Shown: positions 24,710-33,918, counted from the first letter of the stretch. The stretch: DNA of 64,000 nt from Marinobacter profundi (GCF_002744715.1 NZ_KZ319371.1:1-64000), one strand, 5' to 3'. Program-made: numbers and translations. Notes: generated by a model from the letters alone, not told the origin.

Positions 24710-25849
24710 TCACCGGGTATCGACACCAAAAAACCGGTCAATCTGACCCGCATGGGCCTGGGCATCCTCATATCCCAGACGTATCAGGGCCTTACAAAAG
24801 CGACTATCAAAAAGCAGGTAACTGGCGAGGCTTGCGGTCGAAGGGTGACCGTGCTCCGCCGATCCGACCAGGTTACGCAACACCAGCGGAATGCCATCCA
24901 TGTACCTGGCGGCAATTTCATCAAGGGGCTGGCTGGGAGAAATCTCCAGCAACTCCACCGGCTGCAGGTCAAGCCCGGCGCGCTCCAGGCGGGCCCGGGG
25001 AATAAGGCCCAACAGCTGGTTGATCAGCCTCAGCCGGTCGATGTCATAGTCCAGCGTATCGAGAAACATGCCATTGAAAACATGGGCAATGACATGCGCG
25101 AAATTTGGGGCTTCCGGGGTGTCGTGACGGGGCGGCGGTTTGACCGGGCACTGACCATTGGCACTGACCCCGATAACCAGTACCTTGCCGGCCCCCAGGC
25201 GCAGTGCGGGACTGATATGGGCCATCTGACGGGTAATGCCGTCACCATAGAACTCCTGGCCGATCCGTACCGGAGGAAACACCGTGGGAATAGCCGAAGA
25301 CGCCATGACATGATCGAGACCGAGCTCGGTCCGGACACCACAACGCTGGCCGGTCAGCCAGCCTCCCAGGTCTTCCGGCCCTTCGTAAAAACACACGTTC
25401 TGGCCGGTGGAATAGCTGCAGGCATTAACCCCTACCGCCTTCAACTCACCCTCATCAATGGCACGCCGGATCAGCCCGAAATCCACCTCGCGCCCCAGCA
25501 GTTTTCGCAACGGCGAGTTATCCAGCAGTGCAATGGGAGCGCAGTGCTCACTGCCGGCAATCAGCCGGCGCGCAACCCCGGTCATATTGCGAAACAGGTC
25601 CAGCGTGTTGCTTTTATAGATCTGGCCGGCAGCCAACTCCCCCCAGAGGCCTTCCAGGCGGGAGACATTGTGGCGGAAAATGCTGCCACCACCGGCCAGG
25701 GCCATTGCATTGATGGCCCCGGCTGACGTCCCCACAATAACCCGGAAGGGATGACTCCAGTCCGGATACATATCGGAAATCGCCCGCAGCACGCCCACCT
25801 GATACGCAGCCCGGGCACCTCCTCCGCTCAGTACAACCCCAGTTTCCAC
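24710..25849 (-). CDS. Patatin-like phospholipase
   Basis: About 379 residues from the GTG at 25849 (AGGTG upstream); a GTG at 25879 would add ten residues. It starts with the oxyanion loop TGVVLSGGGARAAYQVGVL. The nucleophile is in GTSAGAINAM and the dyad Asp in FYGDGITRQ, so the Ser-Asp patatin dyad is complete. It has no signal peptide and resembles cytoplasmic RssA/YjjU-type patatins. It is divergent from the phospholipase D gene across about 125 bases, giving two lipid hydrolases side by side. Confidence 0.9.
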   Translation of the reverse strand: METGVVLSGGGARAAYQVGVLRAISDMYPDWSHPFRVIVGTSAGAINAMALAGGGSIFRHNVSRLEGLWGELAAGQIYKSNTLDLFRNMTGVARRLIAGSEHCAPIALLDNSPLRKLLGREVDFGLIRRAIDEGELKAVGVNACSYSTGQNVCFYEGPEDLGGWLTGQRCGVRTELGLDHVMASSAIPTVFPPVRIGQEFYGDGITRQMAHISPALRLGAGKVLVIGVSANGQCPVKPPPRHDTPEAPNFAHVIAHVFNGMFLDTLDYDIDRLRLINQLLGLIPRARLERAGLDLQPVELLEISPSQPLDEIAARYMDGIPLVLRNLVGSAEHGHPSTASLASYLLFDSRFCKALIRLGYEDAQAHAGQIDRFFGVDTR

Positions 25850-25974
25850 CGTCTCACCTGCCTTATCCCGGAGTAGCACTGCCCGTTTCGCACTACGCTT
25901 ACTGCCGGATTTCTGATGTCATCCGGGATGCAGTATAGTCACTGGCAGATATTGGGAAGCCGGGAAGCCCGCCG

Positions 25975-27408
25975 ATGACACTGAAGTTTCTCCTCGCACT
26001 GCTCGTGGTCGCCGTAACCGGCACCGCGCTGTACCACACCCTGAAACCACTGCCCGCCGGACTGAATTTCGAAGGTCCGCAGCGCCCGCTGGTCGCTCCG
26101 AAGTTCCTTACCGACCTGACCTATCGTGACCAGCAGGGCAATCTGCAGCTGGAGCATCAGATTTTTGATGAGGTGTTCCGGCTGATCGGGCAGGCGGAGA
26201 AGCTCATCCTTGTCGACATGTTTCTGTTCAACGACACCCGTCCCCATGACCGCCACCGGGCACTGTCCGAGGAGCTCACCAGGGCGCTGATTGCCAGGAA
26301 GCAAGCCGTCGCGGATATCCGCATCATCGTTATCACCGACCCGCTCAACACCATGTACGGCGGCACCCGCTCGCCCTATTTCGACGCCTTACGGGATGCC
26401 GGCATTCCGGTGGTTGAAACCCGCCTGGAACGCTTGCGGGACACCAACCCCCTGTGGTCCGGTTGGTGGCGATTGTGCTGCCAGTGGCTGGGCAACTCCG
26501 CGGATGGTGGCTGGTTACCCAATGCCCTGGGGCCGGACCCGGTGCCACTGCGCAGCTACCTGGCCCTGCTGAACTTCAAGGCCAATCATCGCAAGACGCT
26601 GATTGTGGATGACGGAGACAGCTACCGGGCACTGGTCACCTCCGCCAACCCCCACGATGGCAGCAGTCAGCACAGCAATACCGCACTGAGCTTTGGCGGC
26701 GAGGCCGTTACCGACCTGCTCGCTACTGAAAAGGCAGCCCTGGCACTGTCCGGCGCCGACTCCGACGTTATCGACATCACCATTCCGGAAAGCGCAACCG
26801 ATCGTCAACAGGGCGACGAATCACTGCAGGTTGTCACCGAGGCCGCAATTCGCGATGCCGCCCTGGAGATGATCCGATCCTCCGGAGCCGACGCGGCCCT
26901 CGAGCTGTCGATTTTCTACCTGTCTCACCGGGACATCGTCGAAGCTCTTGTTGCAGCCCATGGCCGCGGCTCCAGAATCCGCGTCTTGCTCGACCCCAAT
27001 AATGAGGCTTTCGGCCACGACAAGAGCGGCATCCCCAACCGCCAGGTTGCCATGGAACTGACCCGTGCCGGCATCCCGGTGCGCTGGTGCAACACCCATG
27101 GTGAGCAATGCCACAGCAAGATGCTGATGCGACGTGACGACGCAGGTAGCTGGCAGATTCTGATGGGCTCCGCCAACTTCACCCGTCGTAACCTGGACAA
27201 CCTGAACCTGGAAACCGACGTGTGGATCCGGGGCACCGGGCCGTCAGCGGTGCTGGACGGAGCCCGTCTCGCCTTTGACCGCAAATGGCAGCAGGGCCCT
27301 GGCAACCAGCCGGTGCTCAGCCTGCCTTATGAAGACTATGCAGACGAATCCCGCTGGCGCTACTGGCGGTACCGGGTTATGGAAGCAACCGGCATGTCCA
27401 CCTTCTGA
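25975..27408 (+). CDS. Phospholipase D-like protein
   Basis: 477 residues with an N-terminal membrane anchor (LLALLVVAVTGTALY). There are two HKD-type halves: NHRKTLIVDDGD followed by SANPHDG, and CHSKMLMRRDD followed by MGSANFTRRNLDN. Both contain the His-Lys pair of the phospholipase D superfamily, which hydrolyses or transfers phosphatidyl groups; cardiolipin synthase-like activity is possible. It should face the periplasm. The neighbouring patatin suggests related phospholipid work. Confidence 0.9.
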   Translation: MTLKFLLALLVVAVTGTALYHTLKPLPAGLNFEGPQRPLVAPKFLTDLTYRDQQGNLQLEHQIFDEVFRLIGQAEKLILVDMFLFNDTRPHDRHRALSEELTRALIARKQAVADIRIIVITDPLNTMYGGTRSPYFDALRDAGIPVVETRLERLRDTNPLWSGWWRLCCQWLGNSADGGWLPNALGPDPVPLRSYLALLNFKANHRKTLIVDDGDSYRALVTSANPHDGSSQHSNTALSFGGEAVTDLLATEKAALALSGADSDVIDITIPESATDRQQGDESLQVVTEAAIRDAALEMIRSSGADAALELSIFYLSHRDIVEALVAAHGRGSRIRVLLDPNNEAFGHDKSGIPNRQVAMELTRAGIPVRWCNTHGEQCHSKMLMRRDDAGSWQILMGSANFTRRNLDNLNLETDVWIRGTGPSAVLDGARLAFDRKWQQGPGNQPVLSLPYEDYADESRWRYWRYRVMEATGMSTF

Positions 27409-27513
27409 AACCTTGCACCCTGCCATCCGCAAACTGGCAATTCGGGCCGGCTGGGCCATAGTTAATCAGAGGCTGCTGAATGCATCAGACCTGAAACGAC
27501 AAGGAGTAGCGTC

Positions 27514-27699
27514 ATGTCCGATGAAGAGTATAAAAAGCTGCATCCGATCCTTCATGAAGTCACCCGGACGTATGTCGACCTGTACACCAATCGGCCGAAT
27601 GAAAAAAACCGGGTAAAGCTGATCAAGCTGGAAGCGCTGTTACACGAAAACCTGCAACGAATCCTGCAGGCCAAAGAGGAAGTCGACGACGAGAAATAG
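27514..27699 (+). CDS. Small hypothetical protein (61 aa)
   Basis: 61 residues, starting MSDEEYKKLHPILHEVTRTY. It is highly charged and mainly helical (KLIKLEALLHENLQRIL is amphipathic), with no signal or membrane segment. AAGGAG precedes the ATG by about eight bases. It stands about 100 bases after the phospholipase D gene and converges on the next gene. The composition is natural and the start strong, so I take it as a real gene of unknown function. Confidence 0.75.
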   Translation: MSDEEYKKLHPILHEVTRTYVDLYTNRPNEKNRVKLIKLEALLHENLQRILQAKEEVDDEK

Positions 27700-27778
27700 C
27701 CGGAAACCCGGCGGGCAGGCCAGTCATTCGCAAGACCCGCCAGCCGGATTCAGGTTGGTGCCCTGGAGGGGCAACTGC

Positions 27779-28507
27779 TCAGCTCTGGCCAGCATCACCG
27801 AGATTGGCGTGGGCGACATCGGACTGGCCACAGTTCAGATAGGCTGAAGACTGGAGCCAGCGCTCATCAGGGTAATACTTGAAGACCAGCTGCCCGCCCT
27901 TGAGATTGTCGACGACTTCCTGGATAACTTCCTGGCGTACCGCCGGACAACCCTGGCTGCGGCCGATGCGGCCGTACTTTTCGATCCAGGAATCCGCCAC
28001 ATAGTCTGCACCATGGATAACGATCGCGCGCTGACGGGCATGGTCATTGAATCCTGGCTCCAGGCCATCCATGCGCAGTGAGTACCCGTGCTTGCCATAA
28101 TAGGTCTCACTGGCGAGAAACAGGCCAACACTGGACTGGTGACTACCCTCGCGGTTGGAAAACGAACTGGCGCTGGCATCGCCAGAGTTGCGACCGTGAG
28201 CCACCAGATCCTTCAGCACCAGATCACCACGGCTGAGATCGAACACCCATAACCGCTTCTCGCTGGACGGCAGTGAAAAGTCGATCACCGCCAGCCGCTC
28301 CGGCGAGGTTACGCCGTTACGGATCGCACAACTGGAGGCGGCGAAGGCCTTTTCCAGCACGTCCCGGTTCAGGTCCGGTGCAGCAGATGCCATCCTGGCC
28401 AACAGCGAACTGTCAAGATCTGCCGCCTGGGAAAGCGGGGGAACCATGGAAAGAACTGCGGCACACAAGGTGGCTGCCAGAGTGCGTGTTTGGCGCCTCT
28501 TCAGCAT
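27779..28507 (-). CDS. Murein L,D-transpeptidase catalytic-domain protein
   Basis: 242 residues from the ATG at 28507 (GAGG upstream). The signal peptide ends near SQAADL. The catalytic part has IVIHGADY and GRSQGCPAV, the His and Cys of the L,D-transpeptidase catalytic family (PF13645-like). It is smaller than the YkuD enzyme at 18171 and lacks a peptidoglycan-binding module. It should act on periplasmic peptidoglycan. It is divergent from the PA2779-like gene across a 350-base region. Confidence 0.87.
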   Translation of the reverse strand: MLKRRQTRTLAATLCAAVLSMVPPLSQAADLDSSLLARMASAAPDLNRDVLEKAFAASSCAIRNGVTSPERLAVIDFSLPSSEKRLWVFDLSRGDLVLKDLVAHGRNSGDASASSFSNREGSHQSSVGLFLASETYYGKHGYSLRMDGLEPGFNDHARQRAIVIHGADYVADSWIEKYGRIGRSQGCPAVRQEVIQEVVDNLKGGQLVFKYYPDERWLQSSAYLNCGQSDVAHANLGDAGQS

Positions 28508-28856
28508 CGGGATATCCTCACGAATCAACTCGGCCATCCGGAAACGGGTCCGGATTTCTGAAAAATAGTCTCGGGGATTCTAACAGGGTTTTCTGAGAAT
28601 CACGTCTAACCGTACAATTCTTAACCAAATGGTAACGGGAAGAGGGAACGACTTCCCTGGCCTGACAGGGCTAATGGTCACCCGTTCCGCCAGCCTGAAC
28701 TGGCCGGAACGGCGCCTCAGGGTCCAACTGTAGACGGAGGCAGCATATTGATCTTTAACAACTGCCTCTCTACTTTAAAAAGGGAATGCAGTTCTTTGCT
28801 GACTGCAGGTACCTTCTCCACAATAACGGCCTCGCTGAAGGCATAGGGAGTCTGGA
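28508..28856. promoter_or_regulatory. Divergent leader region with a strong hairpin
   Basis: 349 bases between two divergent genes. At 28682-28712 there is a strong hairpin: CCGTTCCG pairs with CGGAACGG, and CCAG with CTGG inside, with one bulged base and a six-base loop. No U tract follows. At 28736-28740 a GGAGG precedes a TTG at 28748 that opens a 32-codon frame ending TAG at 28846, 11 bases before the next ATG. This could be a leader peptide for the PA2779-like gene, but the evidence is weak. Confidence 0.4.
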
Positions 28857-29258
28857 ATGCAGGGTTTTCGCAAGCACATGAGGTATATCTCGTTTTTCAT
28901 GGCCCTTCTGATGGCTGCGGTCACGGTCGGTGCCGCACCCGCGGCGGCCGGCGTGGTCGGTACCGGCGAACTGTTGACGGAACAGCGCGTGGAGCTTGAC
29001 CGTCAGGCACTGCTGGACATGCTGGAACGGGAAGAGGTCAAAGCCAAGCTGGCCGACATGGGAGTAACCCAGGAGCAGGTGGAACAACGGATCCAGAACC
29101 TGACACCCACCGAGCTCGCTTCCTTCGAACAACAACTGGCCGAAGCACCGGTTGGTGAAGACGTCGTAGGCATTATCGTGCTGTTCTTGCTGGTCTTCAT
29201 CATCACCGACATGCTGTGTGCCACCAATATCTTCTCGTTCATCAACTGTATCCGATAG
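28857..29258 (+). CDS. PA2779 family membrane protein
   Basis: 133 residues. It has an N-terminal signal/anchor (ISFFMALLMAAVTVGAAPAAAG), a charged helical middle (LLDMLEREEVKAKLADMGV, TQEQVEQRIQNL) and a C-terminal membrane helix (VVGIIVLFLLVFIITDML). This matches the PA2779 family, known only by its conserved pairing with a PA2778-type peptidase, which is the next gene 13 bases on. The two probably work together in the envelope. The biochemical role is unknown. Confidence 0.85.
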   Translation: MQGFRKHMRYISFFMALLMAAVTVGAAPAAAGVVGTGELLTEQRVELDRQALLDMLEREEVKAKLADMGVTQEQVEQRIQNLTPTELASFEQQLAEAPVGEDVVGIIVLFLLVFIITDMLCATNIFSFINCIR

Positions 29259-29271
29259 GTGCCCGGCCGGG

Positions 29272-30282
29272 ATGAACCGATCAACAGGCAGACACATGCT
29301 CAGAACCGCCAGCCTTGTGCTGGCGGTTCTGCTTGCAGGCTGCGCCACACAGCCGCAATGGCCCGCGGTCGCTGTCGGCGACGCCAATGTGCGCCTCGAC
29401 CGCAGTGTCCGGCTCGACCGCAGTGTCCAGCTCGACCAAGTGCCCTTCCATCCCCAGGAGCGCTACCAGTGTGGTCCGGCCTCGCTCGCCATGATGCTGA
29501 ACAGCCGGGGCATGAACCGGAACCCCGATGACCTGAAAGAGCTCGTCTACCTGCCAGGCCGCCAGGGCTCCCTGCAAGTGGAGCTGGTGGCCGCCGCCCG
29601 CAGCCATGATCTGCTGGTTTATCCACTGGATGGCACCCTCGAAACCCTGCTGACGGAAGTCGCTGCGGGTAATCCGGTGCTGGTAATGCAGAATCTGCGG
29701 CTGAGCTGGTGGCCGCAATGGCATTTTGCGGTCGTCATCGGGTTCGATGCCGACGACCGGCGTATTATCCTGCACACGGATACCCGCGAGGCACACCGGG
29801 AGACGGTAGAAGTGTTCATGGCAACCTGGAGCCGTGCCGGAAACTGGGCGGTAGTGATGATGCCACCCGACGAGGTGCCGGCTACCGCCAAGCCGGTGGA
29901 TTACCTGATGGCCGCCAGCGACCTCGAAAGCACCAACCGCTTCGATGCCGCCAACCAGGCCTATCAGACCGCCGAGCAGGTCTGGCCGGATCAGCCCGCC
30001 GCCGTGCTGGGCCAGGGCAACATTGCATACAGCAGGCAGGACTGGGCAGCGGCCAGCCGCCATTATCAGCGGCTGACCGATAGGTTTCCCGATGTCGCCG
30101 CAGGCTGGAACAATCTCGCCCACGCCCTGGCGCACCAGGGCTGCGGGGTTTCCGCCAGGGACGCGGCGGCGTGTGCGGCGCAGTTGAACCCGGACCGCTT
30201 CGGGAGCACCCCGGACCTGGCAGCGGCGCCGGCCAGCGAGTCCTGTCCGGTCATCCGTTGCCCGGTACCGGCGGCTGACTGA
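29272..30282 (+). CDS. PA2778 family C39-like cysteine peptidase lipoprotein
   Basis: 336 residues from the ATG at 29272. The lipobox is VLLAGC. The C39-like peptidase domain has the nucleophile in YQCGPASLAMML and the His in WWPQWHFAVVIGF. The C-terminal third carries TPR-like helices (FDAANQAYQTAEQVWPD, WAAASRHYQRLTDRFPD). Between lipobox and peptidase there is a tandem six-residue duplication VRLDRS at about residues 40-51 (18-bp repeat at 29389-29424). It ends inside the next, opposing gene by 32 bases. Confidence 0.88.
   Translation: MNRSTGRHMLRTASLVLAVLLAGCATQPQWPAVAVGDANVRLDRSVRLDRSVQLDQVPFHPQERYQCGPASLAMMLNSRGMNRNPDDLKELVYLPGRQGSLQVELVAAARSHDLLVYPLDGTLETLLTEVAAGNPVLVMQNLRLSWWPQWHFAVVIGFDADDRRIILHTDTREAHRETVEVFMATWSRAGNWAVVMMPPDEVPATAKPVDYLMAASDLESTNRFDAANQAYQTAEQVWPDQPAAVLGQGNIAYSRQDWAAASRHYQRLTDRFPDVAAGWNNLAHALAHQGCGVSARDAAACAAQLNPDRFGSTPDLAAAPASESCPVIRCPVPAAD
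29389..29424 (+). repeat. 18-bp tandem duplication inside PA2778-like gene
   Basis: Two near-identical 18-bp units encode VRLDRS-VRLDRS, followed by a partial third unit (VQLD). The repeat is in frame and just after the lipobox linker, so it changes only linker length. It looks like slippage or a recent duplication. Confidence 0.7.
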
Positions 30283-30943
30283 GCGGCTTGCGGAAAATCG
30301 CGACGTCTTTGGCGGGAATCTCCAGAACCCAGCCAAAATGGTCGGCAAGCCACTGTAACGTAGCCTCCCGATAGAACACCACATGGGTCGGATCACGGCG
30401 GTAATGCCAGTTGGCAAAGCGGCTGTCATCCGTCTGGAAGCAGGTCATTACCCCCAGCAGGCCACCTGGCTTCAGCAGCCGGTCCAGCAAGCTGAAGGTC
30501 TCCAGGGGGTGATGGAGATGTTCCACCACCTCGGTACAGGTAACGAACTCATACTGCCCCGCCAGCGCCCCATGGTTCGGATAAAAGAGCGGATCAAAGA
30601 GGCGGACCTGCATCCCCGCTTCACGCAACATCATGGCCAGCGCAGGGCCCGGGCCGCAACCGAAATCCAGCCCCTCGCTGCCCGGGGCAAGCCTCGCCAG
30701 CAACGGCCCGGCCAGTTTATTGAGAAAGCGGCGGTAGCCGGGATCTTCCGGCTGGTTGTCATGGAGCCGATAGACTTCCTGCTCGTCATCCGGCGATAGC
30801 CGACAGCGAGCGTCCATCAGCGTGCACTGGCAGCGCTCGCAACGCCAGTAGGGTACCTCGCGGATGGTTACGAGATGTCGCAGGGAACCACTGCCCTGGC
30901 AGACCGGACAGCGTTCGAAAGAGGACTCGGGAGTATTGTTCAT
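30251..30943 (-). CDS. Class I SAM-dependent methyltransferase with zinc ribbon
   Basis: About 230 residues from the ATG at 30943. The N-terminal part has CPVCQGSG and CERCQC, likely a zinc ribbon. The methyltransferase domain has the SAM loop GLDFGCGPGPALAM, then EVVEHLHHPLETF and LLKPGGLLGVMT. Zinc-ribbon plus methyltransferase resembles small hydroxybenzoate or nucleic-acid methyltransferases; the substrate is unknown. Its 3' end overlaps the opposing PA2778-like gene by 32 bases. It is divergent from the SRAP gene. Confidence 0.87.
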   Translation of the reverse strand: MNNTPESSFERCPVCQGSGSLRHLVTIREVPYWRCERCQCTLMDARCRLSPDDEQEVYRLHDNQPEDPGYRRFLNKLAGPLLARLAPGSEGLDFGCGPGPALAMMLREAGMQVRLFDPLFYPNHGALAGQYEFVTCTEVVEHLHHPLETFSLLDRLLKPGGLLGVMTCFQTDDSRFANWHYRRDPTHVVFYREATLQWLADHFGWVLEIPAKDVAIFRKPLSQPPVPGNG

Positions 30944-31057
30944 GATGACCGGAAGATACACAGGAGTGCCCGCCAGCGCCAGAGGCCCGGGTCCGGTTTG
31001 CCGGCAGACGGCGCCGGTGCCATGCTATTGGCACCAGGACTGAGAGACCGGAACACC

Positions 31058-31738
31058 ATGTGCGGACGATTCACCTACTACACCCCTCCGGAAACCCTGC
31101 TGCTGAACTATTTTCCGGACGGCCTGGAAGTAGACGGGCAATTTCCGCCCCGCTACAACATCACGCCAGGGGTGGGAATCCCGATGATCCGCGCCCGCTT
31201 GAGCGGTCCTGCCGTCATGGCCCCCTCACTCTGGGGCTTTCGCCCGACCTGGGCGGGCGACACGGCACCTGCGCCGATCAATGCCCGCGCTGAAACCGCG
31301 GCAAGGTCCCGCTACTTCAGCGAGGCCTTTGCCCACCACCGCTGCGTGATTCCCGCCAATGGCTGGTACGAATGGACCCGGGAAGGCCCCGTGAAGCAGC
31401 CCTGGTACATTACCCGCTCTGACGACAGCAAGTACGCCACACTGTTTTTTGCCGGCCTCTGGACGCCCTTTGAAGGAGATGAAACCACCGCCTGCGCCAT
31501 CATCACCGAACCGGCAGCAGAGCACCTTCGTCACATTCACGATCGCCAGCCGGTGGTGCTTGATCCCGGCTGCCTGGCGGACTGGCTCAACCCCGATATC
31601 ACTGACCGGCAGCAGATCCGGGCAGTGAGCCACCGCCTGCCGGCCCGGCAATTGACCGCCTGGCCGGTATCACCGGCGGTCAACAATCCGCGAAATGATT
31701 CCGCGGAACTGATCAGGAAGCAGAGCCGTCAGGATTAG
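31058..31738 (+). CDS. SOS response-associated peptidase (SRAP/HMCES family)
   Basis: 226 residues starting MCGRFTYY, where C2 becomes the N-terminal nucleophile after Met removal. It also shows PRYNITPG, INARAETA, RCVIPANGWYEW with the conserved Asn and Glu, and HDRQPVVL with the His. This is the YedK/HMCES family, which covalently traps abasic sites in single-stranded DNA through C2. The start has little ribosome-binding sequence but C2 fixes it. It converges on the CobW gene with a 26-base overlap. Confidence 0.95.
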   Translation: MCGRFTYYTPPETLLLNYFPDGLEVDGQFPPRYNITPGVGIPMIRARLSGPAVMAPSLWGFRPTWAGDTAPAPINARAETAARSRYFSEAFAHHRCVIPANGWYEWTREGPVKQPWYITRSDDSKYATLFFAGLWTPFEGDETTACAIITEPAAEHLRHIHDRQPVVLDPGCLADWLNPDITDRQQIRAVSHRLPARQLTAWPVSPAVNNPRNDSAELIRKQSRQD

Positions 31739-32723
31739 TGGCCCGTCCTGCCAGGGCCAGCCGCAGTTGCGCATCCAGCGCTTGCTCATCCAGCGGTTCA
31801 CCGCTGATCACCTCGAGTCGCGACAGTTCGCGGGGTTCGGTGGCTGATACGCTCAGGGCACCGTCCGCCACGTTGACCACTCGCCAGCCTTCGGTGGAGT
31901 GCACCACGGCCTTGAACCGCTGCAACCGGCCATCCATCGCCAGCACCAGCAACGCCGTCTCGTCCAGTACCAGGTCCGGATGCAGGCGCCAGCCCACACT
32001 GAAGTGTCCCTGTCCCTGGTTGCATACCTGTTGCCAGGGTTCCTCCACCACCGACGGTGGCACCGGTTTTTCCGGCTCGGGATGATGGTGATGATGGGCG
32101 CCCGGCTCGCTCACCTGCGGCAGGTCCGTTACGCCATCCAGCCAGCGCGCATCGAGACGACCGTAACGGGTATGGCAGACCGCGCGTTTTGCCGGCTGAA
32201 GTTGTTCCGCCCAACGGTCGAATTCGGCCAGTTGGTCCAACGTACACAGGTCGGCCTTGTTTGCCACCAGGATGTCCGCCGCCGCCACCTGATCACGGAA
32301 CTGCACATTGTCCAGTACCCGCGGATCTGCCAGCCGGCGCGGATCCACCAGGCAAATAACCGGCCCCAGGGTCAGCACATCGTGATAATGCTCATTGGTC
32401 AGGGTTTCGATGATCTGGGAAGGGTGGCCCAGCCCGGTGGGTTCAATCAACAACCGGTCCGGCTTTGCCTTGTGAATCAGTTGATTCAGTCCGATCTGCA
32501 TCGGCAAACCGGCAACGCAGCACATGCACCCCCCCGGCACCTCCCTGACAAAGGCACCTTCGGTTTCCAGCATCGCCCCGTCGATACCTACCTCGCCAAA
32601 TTCGTTGACCAGCACGGCCCATACTTCACCTGCAGGTTTGTGCCTGAGCAGGTCAAGAATGGCGGTGGTCTTGCCCGCCCCGAGAAAGCCGAGGATCAGA
32701 CTGGTAGGGATCGGTTGTTTCAT
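31713..32723 (-). CDS. CobW/COG0523 family GTPase, likely zinc-related
   Basis: 336 residues from the ATG at 32723. The P-loop is GFLGAGKTTAIL, the family CxCC metal site is GCMCC, NKADL is the guanine motif, and LIEPTGLGHP follows. A His-rich stretch (HHHHH, then PEPE) lies in the middle, as in zinc-handling members. The C-terminal CobW_C domain is present. Such G3E GTPases load metal into client proteins. The Zur-box-like palindrome about 33 bases upstream suggests the gene turns on in zinc shortage. No other Zur-type gene is visible nearby. Confidence 0.9.
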   Translation of the reverse strand: MKQPIPTSLILGFLGAGKTTAILDLLRHKPAGEVWAVLVNEFGEVGIDGAMLETEGAFVREVPGGCMCCVAGLPMQIGLNQLIHKAKPDRLLIEPTGLGHPSQIIETLTNEHYHDVLTLGPVICLVDPRRLADPRVLDNVQFRDQVAAADILVANKADLCTLDQLAEFDRWAEQLQPAKRAVCHTRYGRLDARWLDGVTDLPQVSEPGAHHHHHPEPEKPVPPSVVEEPWQQVCNQGQGHFSVGWRLHPDLVLDETALLVLAMDGRLQRFKAVVHSTEGWRVVNVADGALSVSATEPRELSRLEVISGEPLDEQALDAQLRLALAGRATNPDGSAS

Positions 32724-32755
32724 GGCGGGCGTCCGGGAGGTGAGAGAAGTCAGGA

Positions 32756-32772
32756 GTGTTATAACATAACAC
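32756..32772. promoter_or_regulatory. Zur-box-like palindrome upstream of CobW gene
   Basis: GTGTTATAACATAACAC has 7-bp arms (GTGTTAT / ATAACAC) around AAC, very close to the gammaproteobacterial Zur consensus. It lies 33 bases before the CobW ATG on the minus strand, a position where a bound repressor would block transcription. Confidence 0.75.
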
Positions 32773-32847
32773 AAAGCGGCGACGGGAATCACCCGGCGCC
32801 TGGCGGACGGCTCGCGCCTCCCGGAAGGACGACTTCATGCTGGAGTG

Positions 32848-33261
32848 TCAGGGCTGGACCTTGCCCCGCAATGCCTTGATCTTTCCCTTATGGGTTTTCT
32901 TGTCGACCCGGCGAGTCTGCGAGCCTTTGGTCGGCCTCGTGGGACGGCGCGCCTTCTGCTGCTTCACCGCGCCCTGAATCAGTTCGCGCAGGCGGTTCAG
33001 GGCATCTTCCTTGTTCAGCTCGAGGGTGCGGAAACTCTGGGCCTTGATGACCACAATACCTTCCTTGCTGATGCGCTGGTCAGACAGCGCCATAAGCCGC
33101 TCCTTGTAGAACGGCGGCAGGCTGGAATGCAGGATATCGAAACGCAGATGCACCGCCGAGGCCACCTTGTTGACGTTCTGGCCACCGGCACCCTGGGCGC
33201 GAATCTGGGTAATCTCGATCTCCCAGTCGGCCAACTCGACCGCGTTCGAAATCTTCAGCAT
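32848..33261 (-). CDS. arfB: Alternative ribosome-rescue factor ArfB (YaeJ)
   Basis: 137 residues with the peptidyl-tRNA hydrolase loop GAGGQNVNKV (GGQ) in the N-terminal half. The basic C-terminal tail (KARRPTRPTKGSQTRRVDKK) inserts into the mRNA channel in E. coli ArfB. Length matches ArfB (about 140) rather than release factors RF1/RF2. It releases peptides from ribosomes stalled without a stop codon. Stand-alone gene. Confidence 0.96.
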   Translation of the reverse strand: MLKISNAVELADWEIEITQIRAQGAGGQNVNKVASAVHLRFDILHSSLPPFYKERLMALSDQRISKEGIVVIKAQSFRTLELNKEDALNRLRELIQGAVKQQKARRPTRPTKGSQTRRVDKKTHKGKIKALRGKVQP

Positions 33262-33321
33262 CGATGGTTCTTTACCGATAAGAATCTGAAATCTTCCATA
33301 CCGTGACCTATTCCGTCCAGG

Positions 33322-33918
33322 TTATTGTTTCTGTGGCGCCGGAACCCGCTCGAACAGATACCAGCTGCCCGTTTCGGCATAAACAGGAACCAGCAGAAAG
33401 GCGAGCCCGATGGCGCCCCCGGTCTCATGCATGATCAACGAGCCGTCGACCGCATTGCGAAACGCCACGTCGCTCCAGGTCAGCCCGACTACCGGGTTAT
33501 CAGGCGCGCGCCGGACCCCGGGCACTTTCGACGGCCGGAACACCAGCCAGCCATCGTAACAGTCAAAGACCCCGTCACTTTCCCGGTAGTGCTGCCGCAC
33601 CAGCACGGCCCCGCCCGGCGTATGGCCGGAGACTACCAGGGAGTCATTGTCTTCAAGGCTGAGGGACACCGACTGCACCAGATTGAGCCGCTGTTCTCCG
33701 GGCAACAGGGTCAGCGCCAACAGCTGGTCACCCTGGGGATGGGGGTAAGTCTGCCGGCTCAGCTGTGCTCGGTACTCACCATTGACCGCGCTGCAATCGC
33801 TGTTATCCGCCACCACCTCGGACCAATCGGCCGGATAGTTGCTCTGGTCAAAGCTCACGCAGCCCGACAACGCCACGAATGCGGCACATGATGCCAGCAA
33901 CAAGACTCTGGAAATCAT
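33322..33918 (-). CDS. Putative outer-membrane lipoprotein of unknown function
   Basis: 198 residues with a signal peptide and the lipobox ALSGC. The rest is soluble: VLVRQHYRESDGVFDCYDGW, then a C-terminal hydrophobic stretch GAIGLAFLLVPVYAETGSW. I do not recognise the family. Composition and start are normal for the region. It is divergent from the NlpC/P60 gene. Confidence 0.78.
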   Translation of the reverse strand: MISRVLLLASCAAFVALSGCVSFDQSNYPADWSEVVADNSDCSAVNGEYRAQLSRQTYPHPQGDQLLALTLLPGEQRLNLVQSVSLSLEDNDSLVVSGHTPGGAVLVRQHYRESDGVFDCYDGWLVFRPSKVPGVRRAPDNPVVGLTWSDVAFRNAVDGSLIMHETGGAIGLAFLLVPVYAETGSWYLFERVPAPQKQ

